NCBI GenBank assembly: GCA_024811115.1
Contig: JAKOGH010001036.1
Coordinates: forward strand, 1-10,498
Source of the DNA: Terana coerulea
Taxonomy: Eukaryota > Basidiomycota > Agaricomycetes > Polyporales > Phanerochaetaceae
Reading direction: 5' to 3'
Length of the DNA stretch: 10,498 nucleotides
The notes under the pieces were generated by a model, which worked only from the letters and a program-made list of their open reading frames with translations, was not told where the DNA came from and made no database searches. Position numbers and translations under genes: made by a program. Positions 1 through 7,683 of this stretch are shown piece after piece; the stretch's first letter is position 1; every line of letters begins with the position of its first letter.

Positions 1-845
1 GACCATTGTCTGGCGCATATCCTGGGCAAGCACTCCTTTAATCTTGTCAATGTGCAGCTTGTCCTGGTACTCTACGATCTGTAGGAGTGTATCTTACCAG
101 CGTATTGGACGAAGTCTTTCCAGGCCAGATCCTTGTTATTCCAGAGGTTATCGAATTCCTCCTTGGCACCTTGTTTCTTATCGCTGCCTGTATATACCCT
201 GCATCTCCTTGATGAATTCGGAGCTATGTGCCGATAGGCTGGTTGTTTGCAACTTGTCTGCATAGGACTTCATATAAGTTGCGGCAATGCCACGCAGACG
301 ACTGAGGACAAGACAATGCATTGCTTGTCCGTTGCAATCTGTGTATGCTCGCAGTACAAGGTAATGTAGTTCAACCATTCTTTAAGGCTATTCTTTGTGC
401 TATCAAAGGCGGGAGGATTGGGCATCTTTGGGACATGCCCACCGCTGCCTCCATCTGCAGGAATTTTGTTGACTTGGGCCTTATAGGCCTCAACGGTAGA
501 CTTGTAAGCTTCCACGAGCTTTTCAGAGACCGAATCTTTGCGGCTTGCTTGAGAGCTGTATTCTCCAGCTTCTCAATTCAAGTGCTGCTAGTCCTCAGTT
601 GCTTTATATGTTGTGTCATGTGCATGATTGAAGTGACTTGACATATCAATGACATGTCCTTGCGCAAAGTCCGTGCTGATTCGAACAGCCTAAGAAAAAG
701 CATTCTGCGCTATGTGAAGAATCGCTGCCAACTGTGCATCGCTAAAGCGAGCAGAGTTGGTGTCGACATTGTGTAGGAGGGCTGCTACGGGGTTGGCAAT
801 GACCTTCGTAGTGCGGTCAAGGACAAAGTTAGTGCAAGAAGACAT
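1..845 (-). pseudogene. Decayed retrotransposon Gag-like gene (partial)
   Basis: Read on the minus strand from an ATG at 845 to the left edge, the product begins MSSCTNFVLDRTTKVIANP and passes through several frames. The best section (about 515-280) carries PKMPNPPAFDSTKNSLKEWL followed by a helix with YCEHTQIATDKQ. The next frame gives LSRLRGIAATYMKSYADKLQ (about 330-270), then GAKEEFDNLWNNKDLAWKDF (about 190-130), then EYQDKLHIDKIKGVLAQDMR at the edge. This order (proline-rich lead, WL...Y helix, 'L..LRG.A..Y', 'F...L...Y', 'F..YA') is what the capsid domain of fungal Ty3/Gypsy Gag proteins looks like; that assignment is from family knowledge, not a search. Stops at the start of the frame (after QNAFS and TED) and at least four frame changes show it is dead. 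The zinc knuckle, protease and reverse transcriptase would lie to the left of the window. Being at the edge, its true length is unknown. Confidence 0.72.
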
Positions 846-949
846 TTCTGCCCTTCATATTAGTGCCAATTTTAATAAAACTTCGAACACAAAAGGTCGA
901 GTCGGTTGTTGCATGCTAGCCAGTTATTCCAGAGTAGTAAATGCAGAGT

Positions 950-1675
950 TTAATTAGCAGTCTTGGGGATCGTTATATTAAGTGCTGCTAGTTGACTACA
1001 AGTCTCTGAGAATCTACTATTCAGGTTTGTAAATGAAACCTTTCCAATACGCTTCAATGCGCCTGTCAACTCTTTCCACTGTTTATTACCCAACTTCTGC
1101 CCCACTGAGTCCAGATTCTCGTAGATGTTCTGGAACTTGTCGTACCAGCCCCAGAGCTTGTTCTAAATCTTCTCAGGCACCTGCACCCTTTCGGCGTGAC
1201 CAATGTCCTGCAGTGAGTCCTCTTCGTGGAGTTTCTCAAAGATTGGGTCGAGGCGAACTTTCATTGCCTGAAGCATTGGCTGGAGTTTGTTGGAATGCTT
1301 GAGTAGCTTCGTTCGACGAAAATGAAGCTTAGATGGGGGTGGCTTGGGGACCTAATACTTCTCACGGGGTGCGAATCATTCGATGAGTGGCGGCGAGGGG
1401 TCGGAGAGGCGGTTGAGCAGCTCTTTTGACGCTGCTTGAACAAAGTGTGAGACTCGATGCGCTTGAGTAACGCATTGGCCTGAGCCTCCTCCGTAAGCTG
1501 CTTACTCTCCTCAGGAGTGAGAGGATAAAAGTGCGGCTTAGGGATGTTGGGATTATAGACCTTTCAAGGCTTGCAAACGTTGGGCGTATTTGGCTCGGAT
1601 CTTCTTTAAAGGAGAGATGCACTCGCGAAGGCCCAAAGGCTCGTTTTTGCATAGGTGGTGAATGCAGGGGTACTT
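950..1675 (-). pseudogene. Decayed reading frame of unknown family, upstream of gag
   Basis: On the minus strand a protein-like reading runs from about 1675 to a TAA at 950-952 and needs two frame changes. Segment 1 (1675-1562) includes HHLCKNEPLGLREC and KKIRAKYAQRLQALK. Segment 2 (1560-1441) reads VYNPNIPKPHFYPLTPEESK and EEAQANALLKRIESH. Segment 3 (1438-950) reads ASKELLNRLSDPSPPLIE, then LQAMKVRLDPIFEKLHEEDS, NKLWGWYDKFQNIYENLDSV, ELTGALKRIGKVSFTNLN and ends ITIPKTAN. Segment 3 contains three in-frame stops (after PPLIE, REKY and PEKI). I do not recognise the family; it is charged, helical and has no visible signal peptide. It ends about 105 bp before the Gag-like start, same strand, with similar decay, so it may be a 5' ORF of the same retroelement or an N-terminal part of its Gag. 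A dead host gene is the alternative. Confidence 0.5.
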
Positions 1676-1689
1676 TCAGCATGGCTGCA

Positions 1690-2397
1690 TAACAACAGCA
1701 TTAGTACTGGTCTCTATTTCAGCAGAGGTGGTATAGAAAATAGTAAACAAACAGAATGACCTGTTAAGGTCGTGCGGCCTTAATGCACACAATCGGTAGT
1801 GTCGACAATGGCCTGGTTTCTCTCACCAGGTCCGGAGGTACCAACTCAATCAAGAGCAGTATGGGGGTCTCTGACACGGTTCTAACTATGCAGCAAAGGT
1901 TTTTGAGCCAATATTACATTGACTCTATGCTCGCCCAAACTGGTTTGCTGTCAACACCCAAAGGCTCATAGCCGTAACTACCTGAAGGTAAATCACACTA
2001 GAATGTTGCTCCACGCTATACAGCGCAGCGAGCACCTCTTCCGAGGATTAGCATGAAGATTAGCATGCTGCCATAATAGCAGCCCACAGCCTAAGCCATG
2101 GTGCTTCTCAATGATACAGAGCATAGTCCCTGACGGCGACTAGCTCATAGCCTTAGTTTTTGCAAAATAGTGGCAAGATCCCCCAGAACCCAAATAGCAA
2201 CAGTGTTCATTTCGACACACTGTGCATAATGATATGTCGCCGCACAACACTGCAACAAAGGTCTTGCTTGTTGCCCTTGACAGCAACAATGAGCAGCAGA
2301 GTAGACTCAACAAACTATCACAAAACTACAATACTCACCTGCTGGGATGACTTTGAAAGAGGTGGGGAAAGCAGAGGGACTTGAGTAGAGCTAGTAG
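1690..2397. other. Intergenic stretch, no gene recognised
   Basis: I find no convincing gene in about 700 bases. If the minus-strand retroelement is complete on this side, a 5' LTR and primer binding site should lie here, but I could not recognise either: no terminal TG/CA pair tied to a repeat, because the second LTR is outside the window. Small features only: an inverted repeat TTAAGG/CCTTAA at 1764-1783 and a short doubled GATTAGCATG around 2046-2070. The 62 and 74 codon open frames here have no protein-like character. Confidence 0.5.
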
Positions 2398-3080
2398 CAC
2401 TGCGAACCCAAGAGATAAATCCCAGGGATTTATGGTGTAAACACATGGTGGTCTGAAACAAAATGGCCAGCATAAGTCACGCGCATTAATTAGATATTCC
2501 TTTTGGGAGATATATCCCTTAAATGAACGCGTAAATCTACCCGACTAACTCTATATCCTTCCCCAAATAACTCACAGAGCTTTATTCTGAGAATAAATCC
2601 CTTATATCTTTCATAGCTTTTCTGTGGGTTTATAATGGGCACATTACTTGTAGGCAACAAGATAAATTGACTAGATAAATAAAAAACAAGTCACACATAT
2701 ATCCAGCATGAACTAGGCAGAGGTCTTTCAGAATATGTCTGTGGGATTTATTGTGGCAATATATTCCACCTAACACAGTGAGAGATATTGAGGACATGTG
2801 GTTAACATAAGTAAGATAAAGAATGCAGATATATTCATCATAAATCATGTACCACATATCTCCAGGATAAATCTAGCAGGACCTTGGACACTTAGAAACA
2901 AAAATGTCTGCAGAAGATAGTAGTTAGTTGCATTCAACATAAGCTTTTTGACTATGGACACTAAACACACAATGTGCATTGGTAGATTCACATACAATTG
3001 CAAATCTAGTGAGGGCTATCAACTTTTGTATACTTTGCACAATGGCGGTGTATTTGTAGAACTTTGTTGCCCAAGTTAAC
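2398..3080 (+). repeat. Left arm of the fold-back element
   Basis: This 683 bp arm matches the reverse complement of 3172-3866. Easily checked anchors: TGAAACAAAATGGCCAGCAT (from 2453) against the right arm around 3790-3815; the block around 2740-2775 (GGGATTTATTGTGGCAATAT) against 3490-3522; and the inner end TTGCCCAAGTTAAC (3067-3080) against GTTAACTTGGGCAGCAAAG (from 3172). Identity by eye is roughly four bases in five, with small indels, so the two arms have diverged for some time or were never identical. Confidence 0.88.
2415..2433. repeat. 19 bp subterminal palindrome, left
   Basis: ATAAATCCCAGGGATTTAT is a perfect palindrome around a central A, 17 bp inside the left end. The half-site ATAAATCC (or GGATTTAT) recurs exactly in the element at 2593, 2744, 3390, 3513 and 3663, with near matches such as GGATAAATC at 2865. 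Repeated subterminal motifs of this kind are transposase binding sites in CACTA elements, so a binding role is a reasonable inference. Confidence 0.75.
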
Positions 3081-3171
3081 AACCTCGGCCAGATTGCGCT
3101 GTTTTGACATTGGCTAGCATTAGCATAGTCAGTCAGAGTCCCATGGCACAAACATGTAAGTGCTGTCTATG

Positions 3172-3866
3172 GTTAACTTGGGCAGCAAAGTTCTACAAAT
3201 ACGCTGCTATTGTGCAATGTATGCAAAAGTTCAAGATAGTCCTTACTGGATTTGCAGTTGTATCTGAATATACCAATGTGCATACTAGTAAGTTTGTTGT
3301 TAGTAATCAAAAGTCTCATATTGAATGAGTCTATGTCTAACTACTACATTCAGCAGACATCTATGTTTCTAAGTGTGTGAGGTCCTGCTGGATTTATCCT
3401 GGAGATATGCGGTATGTGATTTATGATGAATATATCTGTGTTCTTTATCTTACTTATGTCAACTGTGTGTCCTTAATATCTCTCACTGAGTTAGGTGGAA
3501 TATATTGCCACAATAAATCCTGTGGATGTATTCTGAAGACCTCTGTTTATTTTATGCTGGATACATGTACAGCTTGTTTTGTATTTGTCTAAGGAATTTA
3601 TCTTGTTGTTTACAAGTAATGTGCCCATTATAAATCTATGGAACAGCCACGAGAGATACAAGGGATTTATTGTCAGAATAAAGCTCTGTGAGTTATCGGA
3701 GAAGGATACAGAGTTAGGTGCGCAGATTTATGTGTTCATTTAAGTTGTATATATCCTGAAATGGAATATTTCATCAATCCATGTGACTTATGCTGGCTAT
3801 TTTGTTTCAGACTCCCACGTGTTGACACAATAAATCCCCAGGATTTATCTCTTGGATTTCGCAGTG
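3172..3866 (-). repeat. Right arm of the fold-back element
   Basis: This is the inverted partner of 2398-3080, 695 bp long, beginning at GTTAACTTGGGCAGCAAAG and ending CTTGGATTTCGCAGTG. Both arms keep short open frames of similar sequence pointing outward from the centre. On this arm: IYDEYICVLYLTYVN and LGGIYCHNKS at about 3420-3525. On the left arm (minus strand): IYDEYICILYLTYVN and LGGIYCHNKS at about 2750-2845. Confidence 0.88.
3830..3848. repeat. 19 bp subterminal palindrome, right
   Basis: ATAAATCCCCAGGATTTAT holds the same two half-sites, ATAAATCC and GGATTTAT, 18 bp inside the right end. The half-sites are still intact; only the three central bases differ in arrangement from the left copy. 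Preservation of the half-sites at both ends amid a generally diverged arm supports functional use when the element was active. Confidence 0.75.
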
Positions 3867-3869
3867 TAG

Positions 3870-4724
3870 AGTAGATATGAATCAACAATGTTGTTGAGTC
3901 TGAGAGTTTAGCCCACAGACCAGCCTCTTTATATACATATGTAGAGGGACCCCAGACACTATCTAAGACCTTCAATACCATATGCTGACTGATACAGTTA
4001 GGTGATGTCTGACTAAGGCTCCAAAGCATACCACTGCTCTAACTCTCTTATCAGATCTAACCTAGCTATCATGCTAACATCAACACTATCTAGATGTCCT
4101 AATCAAGCTACTGTACACTACTAGTCCATGATGTCATACTGACATCATACTGAGGTCATAGTCTAAAACAGTTCCAGACCAGAGTCCTAGATCCTATGTC
4201 CATATACGGCATATCCCTGATGTCCATGCAACAAGCACATGGCAAACTGATCTAGCATCTTGTAACGCTATGTGACAACTTGGTGACATGTTCTGTGACT
4301 TGATGTTACACTCTAAGCGCTGTAGACTAGCGCTGAGGGAAATTGTGACATGCACAATCTGCTATCAAGCAGTGGATTTTCCGATGTGGAATGAGTAAGT
4401 AACCCAATGTCATCCAATGGGATATCCGTCAGAGCTCCGTGCCATTTCCTGGTTGTATAGACATGTGTTCCAGGCCTCATAGTAGGTAATCGCCTCAATA
4501 TCACGGAAGACGCATTATTTAGATATATTGGCTCCAGCATACTGCTATGCAGTTCTACAAGCTTATGGCAGTATCTGCTTATATTTCCAGCTCTCCCAAC
4601 CACAGGATCTTGTGTCTGCCTCCAACTCTGTTCTCTCCAGCATTCTTTGCTGCCGGTGTGAGCTTCAAGCCAACTAAAAGCCCTGGTAGATGTTCAACCG
4701 GGATCTGTTCATCTATACATTTGC
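3870..4724. other. Intergenic stretch, no gene recognised
   Basis: There is no recognisable gene. A 96-codon open frame on the minus strand (4313-4603) includes LVELHSSMLEPIYLNNASSV and is followed on the same strand by other short open pieces. It has some protein-like flavour, but I cannot place it in a family, and it may only be a remnant continuing from the minus-strand fragment at 4725-5102. One perfect palindrome, TGATGTCATACTGACATCA, lies at 4129-4147, followed by a partial further copy (TACTGAGGTCATA). CpG is scarce throughout. Confidence 0.4.
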
Positions 4725-5102
4725 CTACTCAAGGGGGTCAATAGAAAGCCAATTAACAACACTTGCACCGGTTGTTGCTTTGCGTGTACTCCCAGTCTGT
4801 GCACAGTCAACCAGCCTAGTCCAGCCATCACAGGCCCTACAGGAGGAGGCAAGATGCCGGCCACAGTGTGCAGGGGTATGACGCTGCATCAGCTGAAGTC
4901 AACTGATGGCAGGTGGAGGTGCTGCACTTGAGTGTTGCACAACATGTGAGCGTGGAGGGATGCCAGCGGTTGGTTGTATTTGATTACCTGCATGGATGTC
5001 ATCAGTGCCATATCATCCCTTTGGTGTGCATGCAGGTTGTGTCCCAGTCATACATGTCTCACATCTTGTGCAGCGAGGCTGCGCTCTACGAAGCGGAGTA
5101 AG
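4725..5102 (-). pseudogene. Cysteine-rich coding remnant, unknown family
   Basis: One frame on the minus strand stays protein-like for 126 codons from about 5102 to a TAG at 4725-4727, broken only by two TGA codons (after PACTPKG and after PPPAIS). It contains RCTRCETCMTGTQPACTPKG near its start and HCGRHLASSCRACDGW followed by LVDCAQTGSTRKA near its end. The CxxCxxC and CxxC spacings resemble a metal-binding module, but I know no family that matches, and the two TGA codons would read arginine if each were CGA. It has no clear start codon. It may be a fragment of a transposon-encoded protein or a dead host gene. It could also be an accidental open frame, since the stop-to-stop length is modest once the TGA codons are counted. 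Confidence 0.3.
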
Positions 5103-5252
5103 GCTGCTGCATTCAGTAAATTCCAAAGATGGCTCTTTCCAGTGAGATGCCCGCCTGGTGGGTCAAATGGTCATAGTGGTCAGATCTCTGGGCAGCATTG
5201 AGTCACACTAAGTGGTGTTCACAGTGTGTTAGGCCACTGTTGTTCGTAAGTG

Positions 5253-5441
5253 ATGCCATGTCGCCAGGCTTTTAGATCATGCACGGAGACTATAAAGGAT
5301 AAAAACAAGAGAACAAAGGATGATGAACAAGCAGCAGGAGGAAAGATGGCTGTAGAGGAGATGGTGAAGGAGTGAGCCAAGCGGCAATTTCGACGTAAAG
5401 TCATGAACCTCAATAACGACGTCATTGGCAAATGCTGTTGA
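5253..5441 (+). pseudogene. Short lysine/glutamate-rich coding remnant
   Basis: From an ATG at 5253 the frame reads MPCRQAFRSCTETIKDKNKR, then TKDDEQAAGGKMAVEEMVKE, a TGA at 5373-5375, then AKRQFRRKVMNLNNDVIGKC and a TGA at 5439-5441. The strongly charged, helical composition on both sides of the single internal TGA (CGA would give arginine) makes a decayed coding piece more likely than chance. I do not recognise the family. A further open piece lies downstream at about 5510-5608, ending TTREAAAFGVDLSKPQIIDW then TGA; it could be a later exon of the same dead gene. The bases right after the 5253-5441 piece, GTAAGC at about 5443, would suit an intron donor, and CTGCTAG near 5528-5534 an acceptor, but this is conjecture. 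Confidence 0.33.
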
Positions 5442-5619
5442 AGTAAGCTTTGTCTTTCGGAGCCTGAATGTAGAGTGATACAATAAGCAAGCTAAGTAGC
5501 ACTTTGACACTCCAATCAATTTCTGTGCTGCTAGCTTGCCGCATAACCACAACCCGGGAAGCTGCCGCTTTTGGCGTTGACTTGAGCAAACCTCAAATCA
5601 TCGACTGGTGAGTTTTGTG

Positions 5620-5925
5620 CGTGAGACTTCCTCAGGCTATATCTTGCTAAAGGTCAATAAAATGCACACTAATAGAATATATATGCTTTTGTAAGCTATG
5701 ATACAGAGAGCATCTTGGAAAGGAGTACCGTTCCTCGCTTTGAAAAAGTAATATATTAACAGAGTGTCAGCGAAACAATGACCATGCTCAATGCCACGCG
5801 TTTGTACATCGAAAGTATCTAAGGGTATGGTAGAACTTTATAACACATCATGCATGTAGCCATTAGCGTTTTCTGACTTTTGGCATTTACACCTGTAAAA
5901 CCCTGCTGCAGTGAGTGGTTATTCC
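5620..5925. other. AT-rich intergenic stretch
   Basis: I see nothing coding here. It holds short AT-rich runs (ATAGAATATATATGC near 5671) and an isolated AATAAA near 5657. It separates the coding remnants on the left from the composite repeat region on the right. Confidence 0.5.
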
Positions 5926-5929
5926 AGGT

Positions 5930-6097
5930 ACTGGAAAATCCACTATAGCGCATTGGGTTGTCCAGTGTCGATCCGACATCATGGGAAATCCGGCATCTGA
6001 TGTCGGATTTTCCAATCCTGGATTTCCCATTTATTTATGGGTAGGCACTTTTGAGTTGGTTTCTCACTTCAAGTGCCGGATGAGTGGGTTATCCAGT
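5930..6097. mobile_element. 168 bp MITE-like element with interlocked inverted repeats
   Basis: The ends are imperfect inverted repeats: ACTGGAAAATCCACT at 5930-5944 against the reverse complement of 6083-6097, ACTGGATAACCCACT (12 of 15 match). Inside are three further inverted pairs. TGGAAAATCC (5932-5941) pairs with GGATTTTCCA (6005-6014). TCCGACATCA (5972-5981) pairs with TGATGTCGGA (5998-6007), and ATGGGAAATCC (5981-5991) with GGATTTCCCAT (6020-6030). The last two cross each other, a pseudoknot-like order. A direct repeat GGGTTGTCCAGT / GGGTTATCCAGT lies at 5955-5966 and 6086-6097. This density of short inverted motifs is typical of a small non-autonomous transposon end or MITE. I saw no convincing target-site duplication, so its borders are tentative; it may be the left end of the larger composite region. 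Confidence 0.5.
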
Positions 6098-6269
6098 AAT
6101 AAATAATGGCTTTACTTCCCGCGAGTGCATAGGTGCTCACTATGCCTTTGCTGCATGGCCCAATCAGGCAGCCGTGCTATTGTGTTAGGAGCCTTATTGT
6201 GCCCATTCATAACTGCTTTTTTACTTTTACTTACTCCTTAGTAGCATTCATCCGAAAAACCCCCTTACT

Positions 6270-6700
6270 ATTTCTGCCTAATGCATGCTGATAAGCACTA
6301 ATTCATTGCACATAAGCATCAAAGTAACACAACTAGATAAATAGATACATAAGGCCAATAAGGCAGTTTAGTGAGGTCCTTTGCTAATTGTTTTAATTAT
6401 TCTATATATTAGGGCAATTAGTCTTATTTCTCAGCTATTTGTTTCCTTACTGTCCTATTTTGTTCCTCATGTGCAGCTATAATACCACTACTGCTTGACT
6501 AGTCATCTGAGAAATCCCCTTCTTAATTTAATCCGATGCTCTGTATTGCATATTTAGCTATCTATATACAAGACTAAGCTACCTAACACAACAAACTACT
6601 TGTACTGTGCAGGTAAGCCCATGCACCATGCACCATACTCACCTGCACTGCGCCATGCCCACCTGTGTGTTGTATCTGTCAGTAACATACTTACGTACAC
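6270..6700. other. AT-rich left flank of the composite region
   Basis: No coding signal is visible. The stretch is dominated by motifs such as GATAAGCACTAATTC (6290), GCTAATTGTTTTAATTATTC (6382), CAATTAGTCTT (6414), TTAGCTATCTATATAC (6552) and CTAAGCTACC (6574). The same vocabulary recurs in 8220-8695. From about 6600 composition starts shifting to CG-rich with TGCACCATGCACCATACTCA near 6620. Confidence 0.5.
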
Positions 6701-7430
6701 CACTACCCTGGCCCTCATGTCGTGCGCCAGCCCCTTCTGAAGGGCGCACTTGTCAGCGTCGGTCTGCACGCGTCGTGCTTCGCCACGTCCTGCGTCTTGG
6801 CGCGGCGGCGGCGCGCGTCTTTGCCCTCGTTGGCGTCGTGCTGGGGTAGCTTGCTACTCTAGTCCCTCACGTCGTGCATTGGCCCTTTGTAGCGGCCGGC
6901 GCTTCGCTGCGTCGGTCTGCGCGCGTCGTGCTTTGCCGCGTCTCAGCGCGCCCGGTGTTGGTGTTATGCGCGTGCTGCGTTCTGTCAGCGCCTGTGTAGC
7001 TTGTTGCGCTGGTCCCTCGCGTCGTCGTCGGCCTTTAACGGTGGCACGCTCGCCTACGTCGGCCTGTGTGTGCTGTGCTTCACCACGTCCCGCCCCGGCG
7101 TTGGCATTGTGCGTGGGCTGCATTGGTCGGTGTCGTGCTTGTATGTCGCTGCCTGGCCCTTCCTGTTGTGCACCAGTCCCTTACGTCGGCCGGGCGTGTT
7201 TGCCTGCGTTGGTTTGCGCGTGCCGTGCTTCGCCACTTCGCATGCCGCCGTTGGCGTGTTGTGTGTGTGTCAGTGGGTGCTGAGGTCGCTGTCCGACCCT
7301 TGGCATGGTGCATAGCAGCCTCTTGCATCGGCAGCACGCCCCCTGCATTGCCCTCGCGCGTCGGCCAGTCTTGAGCCTGCTGCGTTATGCTTGCCTACGT
7401 GGGCGTTCGCGCGCGGTGTCCATGGGTGAG
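6700..7430 (+). repeat. GC-rich tandem repeat island, about 150 bp units
   Basis: Four diverged units can be aligned on an anchor GCGTCGGTCTGCGCGCGTCG: 6756, 6909, 7056 and 7206, giving spacings of 153, 147 and 150 bp. Each anchor is followed by TGCTTCGCCACGTC-like sequence and a CGTTGGCGTTGTG-like segment, and preceded by GTCCCTCACGTCGTG-like sequence (6711, 6861, 7010, 7168). A fifth, poorer unit may follow at about 7285-7430. The island is very rich in G, C and CpG while the neighbours are AT-rich. A frame of 177 codons is open on the plus strand (6750-7283), rich in Arg, Ala and Cys; because other frames on both strands are open too, I attribute it to the composition, not to a gene. An alternative is a degraded repetitive protein or a regulatory CpG-rich array. 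Confidence 0.68.
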
Positions 7431-7434
7431 ACCT

Positions 7435-7680
7435 AGTGGTGGACACGACGAGTGGGGCATACCTGGAATGCCAGGCGAGCCCCTTCAGGCTTTCCTTCAT
7501 TTCCTCTGGTCTCGCGTGGCGCTTTTGGGGTCCTGGGGTGGCGGTGGGGGTCGCTGACGCTGGCGACGTGTCGGTTAGTGATAGGGGACGAAGGGAGATG
7601 AACGACTCGGACAACACTAGGGGCGTGAAGGCGCTTCAAAGTGCTGACCACTATGAATACTTGTCCAATACACTTATGCC
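7435..7680. other. GC-rich non-repeated stretch
   Basis: This stretch continues the high GC content of the tandem island but does not show the 150 bp period. It contains GGGGTCCTGGGGTGGCGGTG near 7528. Short frames are open on both strands (for example 7436-7705 plus), none protein-like. GC content falls sharply at about 7640, just before the tRNA-derived sequence. Confidence 0.45.
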
Positions 7681-7683
7681 TAA

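Larger units (their letters stand above)
2398..3866. mobile_element. Fold-back DNA transposon, CACTA-like, non-autonomous
   Basis: The left end (2398 onwards) begins CACTGCGAACCCAAGAGATA and the reverse complement of the right end (3866 backwards) begins CACTGCGAAATCCAAGAGAT. The similarity continues inward along the whole arm, so the element is essentially two halves facing each other around a 91 bp spacer (3081-3171). The three bases outside each end are TAG (2395-2397 and 3867-3869), a candidate target-site duplication. Ends beginning CACTG/A, a 3 bp duplication and repeated short subterminal motifs are known traits of the CACTA (CMC/EnSpm) superfamily and its relatives; that class is an inference from the termini. 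There is no transposase-size reading frame, so it would need enzyme from elsewhere. A hAT origin is less likely because no good 8 bp duplication is visible. Three bases of duplication can match by chance, so the class is less certain than the element itself. Confidence 0.82.

Noticed and set aside
44..641. Plus-strand open frames across the left edge
   Set aside because: They are shadows of the minus-strand Gag-like sequence, whose translation is clearly protein-like.
1783..1971. 62-codon plus-strand frame starting MHTIGSVDNGLVSLTRSGGT
   Set aside because: It is short, has no recognisable motif, no support from neighbours and no splice pattern.
1690..2397. 5' LTR of the retroelement
   Set aside because: The position is right, but without the second LTR in the window and without a recognisable primer binding site I cannot support it.
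2391..3874. hAT-type 8 bp target-site duplication around the fold-back element
   Set aside because: The eight bases on the two sides (GCTAGTAG and TAGAGTAG) agree only partly, while TAG matches exactly and suits the CACTG ends.
6750..7283. 177-codon open frame rich in Arg, Ala and Cys as a real protein
   Set aside because: Several frames on both strands are open across the same GC-rich tandem repeat, no conserved motif is visible, and the unit length is not kept to a multiple of three (153, 147 and 150 are, but alignment shows internal indels). Composition explains the openness.
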